Positions 50,601 to 62,938 of a stretch of DNA of 64,000 nucleotides are shown in pieces; the stretch's first letter is position 1, and the number at the start of each line of letters is the position of its first letter. The notes beneath the pieces are model-generated. The model had not been told where the DNA came from and searched no databases. It saw nothing but the letters and a program-made list of their open reading frames with translations. Origin of the DNA: Straminergon stramineum (lineage: Eukaryota; Streptophyta; Bryopsida; Hypnales; Calliergonaceae). The DNA lies in the NCBI GenBank assembly GCA_963920665.1, contig OY987267.1, positions 18,166,001 through 18,230,000 on the forward strand. Direction: 5' to 3'. Both the position numbers and the translations under genes were made by a program.

Positions 50601-51239
50601 GTCACAATATGGCTTTTGGGGGTAGTTGACGAATTAAGAACATGAATTGAGGTAGTCACCAAAAAATATTTAAAAAATATTTTAGATGTCATTTTTTTGT
50701 AAAATTATTATTATTATTTTATTTGAAAAAAAAAGAGTATCCACCAAATTACATTTTTCATATTTTATTAACCAACTTTTATTAATTATTTGGTAAGAAT
50801 GTTGACCTTGACCACCAAATATGATATATACTAGTGAAACCCTTTAGTTACTTTGGGTAATAATAAAAAAATATTGTGCTAAGTAGTACCGTGTAGGTTA
50901 GTTTCACAAATAAATAGGGAAAATGTGGACAATGTTTGAAATTTCAAAAAATTGTACAATTGTTCCTAAAAATCTGAAAAAATTTCATTGTTGCTAATTC
51001 TGAATATAAAAAAATTATTCTTGAATAACTTTAGAAAAAACAAAAACATTTATGCATAAATGGAAAGAATCAATCCAAAATTAGGAGTGTCCAAAAATTA
51101 GGAAAAACAAAGTGTCTAAAGCTAAAAAAATCCAAATTGAGTTTCCGAAATTCCGAAATTCTAAAATTAAATTATTTCGGCACCACTGTGCCGAATCAGA
51201 CCTGAACATACGATATAGATATACTGTAGTACAGAATAA

Positions 51240-51282
51240 TTAGGGTTTCTATAACTTTGTTTTAGGGTTTTAGGGTTTAGTA
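51240..51282 (+). promoter_or_regulatory. Telo-box cluster upstream of TSR1
   Basis: TTAGGGTTTC, TTTAGGGTTT and TAGGGTTTAG occur within 45 bases, about 145-185 bases before the ATG. AGGGTTT/AAACCCT telo-boxes near the transcription start are typical of plant ribosome-biogenesis genes, which fits the product. Binding is not demonstrated by sequence. Confidence 0.65.
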
Positions 51283-51354
51283 CTCTGGCCCGAGCTCCTC
51301 GCGTTGCAGTGTCGCAGTGCAATTCCTTCCCTCTCCAGCTTGTCTTCGGCGATC

Positions 51355-51399
51355 ATGCCGAGCCTGTCTAACACAAGCAGAGATTGTTGCTTCATCTAG
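51355..51399 (+). other. Upstream ORF in the TSR1 leader (14 codons)
   Basis: An ATG at 51355 opens MPSLSNTSRDCCFI and stops at TAG 51397, 26 bases before the TSR1 ATG at 51426, in another frame. If it lies in the mature leader it could lower TSR1 translation. Leader extent is not known. Confidence 0.35.
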
Positions 51400-51425
51400 T
51401 TTTGTTTACTCTTCGGTAGGTCGTC

Positions 51426-54400
51426 ATGGCGGGCGGCAGGACTCAGAAAAACAAGGCGCACAAGACGCGGTTTGCGTCCAAATCATCGCGCAATGCTCAC
51501 AAATTATCTGGTACGCGCTACAATTTTCTGGGAAGTCGAAAAGAGGTGCGATTTTACGCGAGTCTCTAGTTGAGGAGTTTCAGGAATTACGTACCAAATA
51601 GTATTAGAATCAGGGTATCGTTTCGGACGGTTTAGAGATTTCTGTTACGCCGTCACTTTTTCATGTTCTACGGTTGTAGCTGCTCTGAATTTTGGCTATT
51701 GAACGAAAATAGCAATCAGCTGACACTTGTTAACAGACGACATGTTTGTATGGCTGAATCCACCATCTTTATTCGTTAATCGGAACGTATAAAAGTCTTG
51801 CCGTCATTTTAATCCCAAGTCCGCGAACTTCAATCGGCAACTGTGTACTTCGAGTTAAGTGTCGTATTCTAGCTCATTAGAAGTGCATCTTATAACAGGA
51901 TATCATCTGCGTGTTTTGACCCAAAATTGAGCAAAAAAATGGAAGGAGTATGCATTGTTTGTTGGCTCTTTGTTTAGTCTGCTGTCATATTTGCCGTGAT
52001 CTCAGCAGCTTGAGTAGGTGTGTACTATAAGTCCACCAGAGCCGTTTAGAAGTGCATTTGCAGTATAGCTCATGTGAAGTGCATTTTCAGGAGCTTTCCG
52101 GAAATATATTGAACTATTTTAATTTATTTAACCAATGAGCACGAATTATCAATTTGACGACCCCGGTTGCCAACGATTGGTCTCTCGTGGATTGTTTTCT
52201 CCAGCTTCTTCACCTTCTAGACATATGTTCTTAGTATAATGGAATATTTTGATGAATTCAGCCAGTTCACAAAATTCAGGAAAAGAGTTGAATCTGTTGA
52301 ACCAGATATATGGATTTGCTTGCAAGTTTAACGTGCCTATGCCGACGGACGTAATACTGTCAATTCCAGTCCGAGGAGGTTTTGCGATAGAATGAATAGA
52401 GGATGTACCTTCTCCTCAAGTGGTAATTTAACTTGACCTGAATGCCCCATGGTATTTTTCTCATTTGCATTTGTCAATATTTGCAGGGGACAAAGTTGCT
52501 GGCAAAGGTCCTGCACGAGTGATCCCACCAGGCCAAGCTGCTCGGGAGATTAGACATCAGCGAAATAAGAATGTGAGGAAGTAAATACTTTTTAGCGTGG
52601 CTCAGTTAGCTTACAGAAGGTCTTTTTTTCTCATCTACTGGATTACTTTATTATTTGTCAGTATATCTGATCAGAAGAGTGGTCATCTCCTCTTTCACCT
52701 CTGAGGTTTCTTTTGTTTAACATACTTTTAACTCTAGGTATTATAATAATTCTTGCTGTCCTGGCTCTGAGCAGATTCGTGAGCAGAAGAGAGCCGGCGT
52801 ATTAGCCGAAAAGCGTGCAAGCAGCAGCCCTTCGAGTGCCCCTCGGATCCTGGTTAGTACAGTCTTTCCACTTGTTGTGACCTGGGTCGTAGTTTTGTAA
52901 CTACGGCTGCCTACAGGAATAATCAGTTTGCTGCTCTTCTGAATCGTGTTATGTACGCTAATTTTTTTCTTTTTCTTTTTCTTCCAGGCACTTGTAGGCC
53001 TTTCAGCAAAAGCCAATGTTGAAGCTTTGAAAAATCGAATATTGACAGCTTGCCACACCGGAGAATCTAATGGAACTACTAGTCGAAGTGATTTTGCTAT
53101 GGATACAGAAGATGTAGTAGTGCGAGAGAGTCAGGAACCAGGGTCGATTACAGTGTCTGTTCCCCGCTTCAAGCTTCGCCTCACAGTGAGTACCCCACAA
53201 AAATTTTACATTCTTATCATTTACTTTGCATCTGGCACACCCGAACAGTATACTGTTAATTCGCATATTTTTTTAATGGCCAATCTATATAGGAGTAGCA
53301 TATATTTAGATGATAAATTTATAAAACATACTTCATGAATGCATATCGAGGCGTCTTCTGTGTGACCATGCTTACATTCTCATTTATTAGGTATCAGATA
53401 CTTTACTCTTGAATGCAGTCATCATCAGAGGTGTTTTTTGGAGTTTATTTTTAGTCTTGCTCTTTTTCTGATATCTTCAATCCGGTTTCTTGATTGATAG
53501 ATAGTAGAAGCTCCACGAGATGATCTGCAAGCTTGTCTTGAAGTTGCTAAGGTATGCCCATGGCCTTATTCCCACCTGTCGCATTCACTCGCGTAGTATT
53601 AACATAAGTGTAGAATAATTTCATAGGTCCGTATCCAATCATTGGTTTTCAGACATGTTTTTTCAATAGATGAGACCTGAAAGTGGTCATTGTATGTTGT
53701 CAATGCTTGCATTTGTGTAGATTCACGTGTTTTGTGAGTTGGATGCAGGTGGCAGATATTGTTGCATTTGTTGGCCACGTAGTGCCAGACGAAGATAGCT
53801 ATATTGATCAACGAGGAAGGAAATGTTTGTCAATGTTGAGATCCTTAGGCCTACCAGTGACTACAGGGCTCTTGGTGGTAAGCTGATTCTTATCTTTCTA
53901 GTGTTTCCGTTATGGAACCTTGATGCTTTGTGGAATTCTAATCAAATTTTCAGCTATGGTATGGCCCTAATCTTAATTGGATCTATCGTATTTCGGACAG
54001 GGCCTAGCTGATGTTGCGGCAAAGAAAAAATCGGATGCTAAGAAAGGTGCAATTGCAGCTTTGGAGACCGAACTCCTAGAAGACACAAAGATGCACATTG
54101 CTGATTCCACCGAGGAGTGTCAGCAGGTAAGATAGATTTTTTATTTGTCTGATATTTTATTTCTCGTGTGCCAAAGGAATGTATTTGCGCTGCTGTAAGG
54201 TAAACCAGACCATGACAGGCAAACTGTCTAATGCAGTCATCTAGGAAACCTCCCATTAGAGTCTTACATCAACCCATGGCAGATTTTTTGTGATAAATGA
54301 GATTAGGACTACATTAGGCTGATTTGTGGCCATAATCTTGTCTTGGGAGATGATCATGGAGTTATTAGTGACTGTCATAGGGCACATACACCATTCAAGT

Positions 54401-57400
54401 GTAAATTGGCCATAAGAAGTTATTTTTTTATTCCTTCATGTCATGGCCATGTTAGGTGGTAAGATGACCATTATGGGAATCCTTTTTGCTGATTTGGGGT
54501 AGTCTACAGACTCTATTGGGCTAATTGGGCTGTACACTTCAAAAATTCATAAAAAATTCTTACTTTGTCCAAAAAATAAAATTTCAATTCCTTCCTTCAA
54601 TTCTCACATATGTCTATGTATGGAAAAAAAATCTGAATCATTTTGCTAATGGCAACAGTACGGACCACTCATTCTGCCTGTCATAGGCAGGTTTACCTTA
54701 ATCAGACTGAACGACTTCAGAAACTTTGCTTTTCTCAGTTGTCAGAAGAACTGAGGAACTGTCAATATCCTTGATTTGACGCAGGTATTGCGACATCTGG
54801 CAGAGCAACGTGTATCAATTCCAGCGTGGCGTGCCCAGCGTCCCTTTGTGGTTGCTCACCAGGTCTGTATGGTCTAGAATTACAGTGTTGATCAATACTC
54901 CTGCGCACATACGTCATTATCTTCAATCGTGGGATTTTATTCAGTTTCTGGCAGTTCAGGTTGCATTATTCCTGTGCCTGTATACCTTTGCGCACGAGAT
55001 TGTTTTCGTGCATATTTAGTTTTAACCTACTAGAACAGGAGAAGCTACGTATTCGTCTGGTATGGATTCTCATATCGTTCTGATTTTATTGCAGCTCGAG
55101 TATGAGGCAGATTCTAATTCTTCCGGAACTGGTATTTTGCGGGTATCTGGCTATGTCCGCTCTCGAGGCATATCTGTCAATCAACTGGTATGCAAATCTT
55201 ACTTTTTGGTTACTAATGCGTTTGTTTTCTTTCGTTTTGACAATTTTGAGTTACGGTGACGAGTTTCATGAGAGAAGTCTCTTTTCCACTAGGTCTGTCT
55301 TCTGTGAGATGACGTAGATGGACTTTCAAATGCCCAGTATGATTGCAATGGTTCCTTGTTTTTTCATGCATTATAAGAATTGTCTTAATATTGGTGTACT
55401 GGGTGCAGGTTCACTTAGCTGGTGTAGGCGACTTTCAGCTGAAGCAGATCGAATTGGTGGAAGACCCATGTCCTTTGAGGCAGCAGAAGCGACAACATGT
55501 CAGTGGAGACAGTATGCAAGTGGAAGATGAGTCTGCCGTCCAGAAGGTAAATTATCGGTGCATTCGTTTGTATATCGTATGGTTTATATTGTCATCATGT
55601 TATCTCATGTATTATATTTGATGCAACCTGAGTATTGATTTGTAGAATTAATATTGCATATGTTCTGTTCCTCATACTGTTTGTGGTTGAAGATTTGTGG
55701 TGTTTTGGAGCATGATTAAATATGTTGTTTTTTTTACCAAAAGGTTTACCCCTTGTGTAACAAATGCTGTGGGTTTATTTTCGCCTAGGAATATCCAAGT
55801 GCATTTGTGTTTCTGTTGACATCAAGAGAGTGGTCTTCAAATAGTAATTCCTGTAGGTCTTTGAACAAATAGTTTGTAGAGTTTCTAAGCATCTCTGCTG
55901 CATGACATTCAGGCTAGCACCTCTGTGGCTGCCAACCCTACATTACAAGAGCCTCTTATTGTGGAGAATGTTCCTGACGATCTTGCTGGAGAGCAGGTAT
56001 TTTCCCTTAACGTTATTGAATTTGAATACTGTTCTAACTGCGGTTTGGAGTCTGACTGGATTGGAGACAATGGGATATGTCGAGCAGAAATTTTCTTTGA
56101 GACCAATTTTCCTTTTGACGGTGTCTACTCTCTGGTTATAGATGAAATTTATAATGATGATTCTGGATGCTTAATTCTTGGTTTATCACATACTGATTTA
56201 CATAACTCCATGGATCATGTGGCCATTCATTGTTGCTGATTATCTGGGATAATGAGTTTTGTAGACTTGGCCAACTGAAGAGGAGCTTGCAGAGGCTGGA
56301 AAAGCAACACGTCGCGTCAAGAAAAAGCGCGTGTTGCCGCGCGGCACATCTGATTACCAGGTTATCATTTTAAACCTGGACCGAGTCTCTTACGAGTAAT
56401 CACTTTTGGATGGTCATGTAGTGCTTTTTTTCTTTTGGTGCATAGTGGCATCTCCAGCGCTTTAAATCCATTGCCTACACTACTATGTAGTGCAGTAGCT
56501 CGCCCATTCCTTATCGTAAGGTTACTGTGTGTATACCTTAGTATTATAGTGATGTGAACTCTGATCCCTTTTCAGCTTATTATTGTATGAAGAACCTAGG
56601 TTGTGAAGCTTTAGTTTAATAACGAGCTCTTGATTGAATCCAGGCTGCCTGGATCGTAGAAGACTCTGATCAGGAGGAGGGGGACAATGATGACGACGAC
56701 GATGCTATGGAAGGTGTCGGCTTGGATGGACAAGCTATGGATGATGACAGAGAGGGCAGTGTGATCAGTGAAGAGGATCGAGCAACATCTGTTTGGGATG
56801 GCGATGACACAAGAAGCGAGATGATGGTTAGTTTTAAGATTAAGAGTTCCGGCTGTTGAATCATGCTATTCACAGATTTTCCTGGTCTTGCTTTTCCTTC
56901 TTTTCGTGAATCGGAATCAGAGTCACTTGTATGTGATACGAGCTTGGTGTCTAACTATTTTGAGCAGTTCACAGTAGCATTTTTTATTCATCCTGAAACA
57001 GTCTTAGTTTAGTTTAATAATCTTCTTGTTCACTATGGTTTTGTATATTAGCAGTTTGGTCATTTGTTTGCTTGCTTTGGTCATATTGGAATTGTACTTT
57101 ATAATTTCTGTTTTCATGTTTTCAGGATGAAGAAGACTTGACACCTGAGCAGAGGAAGTTAGAAATAGAACGTCTCAAGGCCGCCCATGCTGCCGATGAA
57201 GGTTACTTCTGAATCCTTTTCCTGTGGTTCTTGACACCAGTTCGTGTTTTGCTTCTAGGTTTGTGGTTGCTCATTAGTTTTAACGTTTGGTTTTATTTCT
57301 GTGTTTCCCTTCTTAACACAGAATTTCCTGACGAAGTGGACACACCCAGTGATATACCTGCTCGTCAACGGTTTGCAAAATATAGGGGCTTGAAATCTCT

Positions 57401-59956
57401 TCGTACTTCTCCGTGGGATCCAAAGGTGAACGACCTCTTCTAACCTTTCGTATCCTGCTTAATTTTTTGCGCATAAAGATATGCGCATGGATGTTTCAAT
57501 GTTATTGTTTGAGTTATTAATGTGTGATAGGTTGTTCATGTAACATTTTTAAAGAAACAAAAGTATTGCTGACACTGCACTGACTGTTTATGTGTTTTCA
57601 AATATTGGTTATGCACTAACTGGATGTTATGTCATATGAACAGGAATCATTGCCATTTGAGTATGCCAAGATCTTTGCCTTCGATAGTTTCGCTAGAACC
57701 CAAAAAAGTGTGTTCTCAAAAGTTAAAGAAATCGACTCAGGAACCCAAGAGGGCTGTTTTTCTACTGGATGCTTTGTGAGACTTCATATCCTTCATGTTC
57801 CAGCATCGAAAGTTGAACCTTTACTGAAGTCGTACAAGGCAAACCCAGTTGTGGTGTGTGGCCTTCTACAACATGAATCCAAGATGTCAGTTTTGCATTT
57901 CAGGTATCGATTTACTCATTTGTTTGCATCTTCAATCTATCTGGCTGAGTGTTGTGGCCATTTTGGTACCATATCGCTCTACAATCTATTTATCGTAGGT
58001 TGTACACACGAAGAATCATTATCTTTCTTATCTCTTTAAAGATAATGCTCAGGACATTCCTTTTTCCCTTTTTTTACTAAATTTAGTTATCGACTTTATT
58101 GATGTGTTGTGCTAAACCCCATGTTTTTGACAAATTTTGTAACAGTGTTAAGAAGAGTGAAAGCTATACGGATCCCATTAAGTCAAAAGAGTTGCTGGTA
58201 TTCCACATTGGCTTTAGGAGACATCATACCAGGTACAGGAAATTCTTTTCAGAATAGGTTATTGCTGTAAATTTGGACGTAACGCCATATCCCTGATTGT
58301 GTCGCTAAGCGTTCTCAAACTCCATGAGTATCGTTAAACTCGATTTTTTTGGTGATCCTTGTGAAGGTGTGCCATTCTTGGTGCAGATCTTGTGGTTTTA
58401 ATGATTTAATGCCTTCAGCATGGTGGTGTTTCTTTACCAGCAGTGTGGTTTCTGCAGGCCCATTTTTTCTACCGATGATTTAAACATGGACAAACATAAG
58501 TTTGAAAGGTTCCTTCATCCAGGTCGCTTCTCAATTGCCTCAATTTTTGCGCCAATCAGTTTTCCAACCCTCCCACTAATAGTTTTCAAAGAAACGGATC
58601 AAGGAGAAGGAGTCAGCGTGGTTGCTACAGGCTCCTTACGAAGTGTAGACCCTGACAGGGTTATATTGAAGAAAATAGTTCTATCAGGGTATGCTGCTCT
58701 CCTTAATCAATGATAGAAGGCTGCTGCACCGCTTTTTTGCTGTGAGGTGTTGGAACTACGTTCTGCTGCATGGGAATTGTAAACGTCTTACGCAATTTGC
58801 TAGATGTCCTCAGTTACTTCAACCGATGTTGCAGCAATAGATAATCCAAAGGTCTGAGATTAGCAGTGGCCTCACTAATTCTTCTAGGTTATGTTGGTTA
58901 CGAGGGGGTTGTTTTTTCCAAGTAGCATGCACTTAACAGAAGTTTTCTTTAACGTTCTGAACAGGTATCCACTAAGAGTACAGAAAAGAAAAGCCGTTGT
59001 TCGCTTTATGTTCCACAATCCGGAGGATGTGCGGTGGTTCAGGGTAATTTCCCTTGACTTTTGTTTCGTATATATTCTCGTGTGGTGCATTCATATATTT
59101 TATATTCCGATGACATTCAGGCCTGACACTTGTAGTTTGATTCCTGCTGTGCCTTAGGTTCTGAAGGGCTATTCTTTAGTCCTGTTACATTTCTTATATA
59201 TTAGGCTTTCGTTTTCCCTCACCGTCTTTGAACTCCTGTCCTCTTCATGTTTGTCCGTATATTGTGCTTTCTCCGGTCTGCAATTGCCTGTACATGCCAA
59301 GAAGTATCTTGTAACACTGCCTACATCCTATTGCAACTGCACTTGATACCCTTTCACGTTCTTGTACTAATATTTCCATCTTGATATGAATGCTATGCAG
59401 CCATTGGAACTCTGGACCAAATATGGAAGGAGGGGTCGGATCAAAGAACCCGTGGGCACTCATGGTACGTTATCAGGAGGGTGGATGTGTGTTGGTTGGA
59501 TAAATCAGTGCTAACTTTTGAATTATATGCTGTTGAATTTGAACATGGAAATCCATCACTAGCCGATCTTTCTGAGTTCAAAAGTTACCGCTGCCTTCTC
59601 ATCTCTATCTTTTGACATGCTCTGAAGACCAACTTGGAGCAGAATCTGATAACTAGGAGCTCTAAGTTCGTCTTTTCTCCTATATTGAGATGTTAGTGCT
59701 AGCGTGGACAATTTATTTGAATCTTTCGCTGCTGTCATTTGTATACAGTGCTCACAGAAATAACCTGATAATAGACCATGCTGTTGCGGTTGGAGCAGAA
59801 AGATTGTGATCATGAATGTTGATCCTGTGGCCTTTTGTGTATGCAGGATCGATGAAATGTGTGTTCGATGGAGTGGTGCAGCAAAGAGATGCAGTATGTA
59901 TCAATCTTTACAAACGAGTGTACCCCAAATGGCCACAGCATTTGTTAAGAGATTGA
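51426..59956 (+). CDS. TSR1: TSR1, 40S pre-ribosome maturation factor
   Basis: Twenty-one exons: 51426-51510, 52487-52572, 52775-52852, 52988-53185, 53501-53551, 53749-53877, 54001-54126, 54785-54862, 55095-55187, 55409-55546, 55913-55996, 56265-56360, 56644-56826, 57126-57201, 57322-57425, 57644-57903, 58146-58232, 58458-58688, 58965-59043, 59401-59464, 59847-59956. They sum to 2436 bases, or 811 residues. The N terminus [17 protein letters not shown] is basic and typical of TSR1. A degenerate GTPase-like domain follows, then AARP2CN (about 270-325), an acidic stretch (about 419-460) and the RIBIOP_C/DUF663 domain ([12 protein letters not shown] onward), ending [19 protein letters not shown]1 is a Bms1 relative without GTPase activity that sits on late cytoplasmic pre-40S particles and blocks premature subunit joining. 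Yeast and human proteins are about 790-804 residues. All junctions are in frame, so it looks intact. Confidence 0.95.
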
Positions 59957-60544
59957 TAGACCACTTTTTAGAATTTCGAGCACTTCCAAGTGCCGGCGTT
60001 GCTCTTTGATTCTTGATCAAGCGCACACTGTTAGTCAGCCTTTGGGCATTTTTGTTCTACTGGAGGTAGCATATCTACATTTGCATAATGTATGAAAGCT
60101 AGATAAGGAATTCTTAGCACACGAGTTTGACTCTTTGGAGCAAGTTCAGATTGGAATTGCCAGAATTGAAGATGTAACTTCTTAAGGGAGCAAGAACAGA
60201 TTGAGTAAATGATTTTACCTTTTGTTTTTTTACATTTTTTATTGTACTACATCATGCCCGGACAAATTGATTCGCACCTCCCTTTGTTTCCCATACAAGC
60301 ACCCCATTTTTAAACGCAATCTTTTGCAGTTTTTATTCAATTCTTGCATCATTGGCTTCTTATGGGATCTCAATCATGCACACCTAATTTCACTTTTTTT
60401 CATAAAAAATAAAAAACACTATTTTTTTATTAATCTTTTACATTAAATTTCTTGATATTACATGATCATTGATTGTGAACCTTCAATTGATGGATTTTTA
60501 AAATTCAATTGCATGTACATGCTAAAAATGTCAAACAGCACATC

Positions 60545-60854
60545 TGTCCTTTTAGAAAGTATTGCAAGAAAATTTCAAAATTCATGCTATAGAGAATTCA
60601 ATGTCAAGGTGTCACACTTCCAAATTTTGTAAAACAAATTTCTAAGTATTGTAACTAGCTTTGGGTAGACTAATCATACCATTATACTAACAGGTACATT
60701 ACTAGTTGTAGTATAAATGTCAAATAGTACATTCTAGTTACAATACTTAGAAATTAGACATCTATTTTATAGAATTTGGGCATGCGACACCTTGGCATTG
60801 AACTTTCTCTAGTGTGAATTTTGAAACTTTATTGGAATATTTTCTAAAAGGACA
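60545..60854. repeat. Inverted repeat, arms about 115 bases
   Basis: TGTCCTTTTAGAAA at 60545 is mirrored at 60854. The arms share GTCAAGGTGTC/GACACCTTGGC, and AATTTCTAAGTATTGTAACTAG (60637-60658) pairs exactly with 60734-60755. The loop is about 75 bases. A foldback or MITE-like element is likely. Confidence 0.75.
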
Positions 60855-62512
60855 AATATAAAAGATTGAGTTTGAAAATGGGGAATTTGTATGTTTTTGA
60901 TTGATCAAATTTTCATCATTTCTTATTGGAAAGTAAAAGGAGGTTTTAATGCAATAAAGAACGCAACATTTGGATAGTGTATACAAAAGTTATGAAGGGT
61001 CGAATCTTTTTTGGTAGATGTTCTAAAATTGTTTCTTTAGCATATCTTTAGATTAGATATATCCGTAGAGGTCACTTTTGTCATTGCAAATATAGGTTCA
61101 TTGGAATATAAAAACATTTTTTTAGCATAATGGTGAATTGAAGAAGATTCTAAATTTGGGGGATCAACTCAATAAAATAAATGAAGCCATGCTATAGGTA
61201 GTTAAAATGTATAGCTTCTCATTGTCAATAATAGGGAAACTATTATTAGCCTTTCTAATCCTACTTTTTTTCAATTGAGTTGCTATATTACTAGGATGAT
61301 TATCCAAGCATCATTCTAAGATGTAAAACATTGCTTGGAACCTTAACCAATGATGTGTATTTCAATCCATTGTTTTCTTCCCAATAGGGGCATCACCTTT
61401 CACTTTTGACTACATTAACCCCTAAAGAAGGGGGGCATGTTTTTAACAAAAATTGTCAAAAACTACCACTCTTGAGAGCATTGCAAGAAGATGGAGGATA
61501 GAAAGTTTATTTTTGAAAGTCAACCTTACAAAGTTATGCTAGACATATAATGAGTGGTAAAAAATTTAGAAACTTTGATCTTATAGATTGTAAGATTGTA
61601 GTGTGTAAAGTTAGAAAGGGGGAAATATCTCAACGACTTACCAAACAAGGGGAGCCATAGACTTTTTATCCTCTTGGAGTCAGATTTTTGCACTAAACAT
61701 AATCTTTTTTTATAAAATTGTATATCACATCATATTAATTACACACTTGCTAAATTTTCGAAGTAAAAAAGGGAGTAAGTTTAGTACAAGGTGTCTAAAG
61801 CCACTTGAGCTACCCCAAATACTTTAGGTAGCATAATTATTAATCTGGTCTCCTGATGGACAAAATATTGAAGTCTCCAAAAGTGTATACTAAATATATA
61901 GAGTTACAAGCTTTATATAAAAATTTCAATAAAATCTATTTAAAGTTGACTTTACAAAATGCTACCCAAATCTCCAATTGTCTATTCAACAAAAGATTGT
62001 CTTTTAAGAATTAAGTGGTGCAAAGAAGAGCAATTAAAACATCCAAAGGGGCTCATAATTAGAACATAAACAATAATGGATATATCTACCCTAATGTTGC
62101 CTTATTCACTTTTAACAAACAATACAAAAGTAATAAAATTTGAATATATTTTAAAATTATGTAGGTTTAGCTATTATTGAGTACATTTCTCTAACAAACA
62201 TTATTATTTGTCACTAAGATTTGAGTTTTTATTTGTACATGCACAAATTTATTTAGTTGAAGTCTAATAATCACGTTAAAACATTATATCCAAAGTTAAA
62301 AGAGTTCACTGTTCTATTTGTAGATTTTTTTAGATTTGTAACTAATTTCAATTTTATTGAAATTTCTTATAAATTTTTTTGAATTTCTTTTATATAGCAT
62401 CTACATTTATTAGGGCTTACTCATTGTTAGTAGAAAAGCACCCTTTTTTGTTTTGTTTTGAGGATTTTTTTAACAATGTTTAATAAAAATATTTCCTAAA
62501 TTTTTATTAAAC

Positions 62513-62938
62513 ATTAGAGTTATCCAAAAAGTCTTGAAAGTCATCCTCTCTATAATCCTTAGTTTGCATGTAATCCTAGATTGCATTTGAATTTTTAATC
62601 AACTTTTAATTTTTGAAGAATGATAACAAGGCAAGATGGCATGCAATCTAATCACATTGGATTGTCTTCTTCCTAAGTTGAAGTTTTCCCTCCCATCCTA
62701 GCAAAAAAAAAGAGGACTAAATTTATTTTACACCACTTGAAGTGCTAATTTGTGTTTATAAGGGTGGAGGAAAACTTCAACTTAGGAAGAAGACAACCCA
62801 ATGTGTTAGATTGCATGCAATCTTACCTTGTTGTCATTTCGAAAAAATACAAGTTGAATAAAAATTCAAATATAATCTAGGATTAGAAGCAAACAAATAA
62901 TCCAAAAGATGACTTTCAAGAGTTTAAGAATAAGTCTA
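62513..62938. repeat. Inverted repeat, arms about 180 bases
   Basis: The left arm (about 62513-62699) and right arm (about 62762-62938) are reverse complements with scattered mismatches. The best stretch is TTGTCTTCTTCCTAAGTTGAAG and its complement, with TCTTGAAAGTCATC near the outer ends. The loop of about 60 bases is A-rich. Probably a non-autonomous transposon copy. Confidence 0.75.

Larger units (their letters stand above)
34303..51230. other. Long AT-rich intergenic region with decayed mobile DNA and pseudogenes
   Basis: The first roughly 500 bases are probably stomatin-gene 3' UTR. Beyond are a large palindrome (35981-36245), a TIR element (37211-37490), a less AT-rich block at 39650-40900 without protein homology I recognise, two opposed LTR-like ends (about 42490-44900), a broken unknown frame (45054-45542), an ACACCATACAT-rich patch (46085-46212) and an eL6 pseudogene (47058-47627). 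From 47.7 to 51.2 kb only short exon-like scraps on the minus strand appear, such as 49450-49566, which I cannot identify. Confidence 0.6.
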
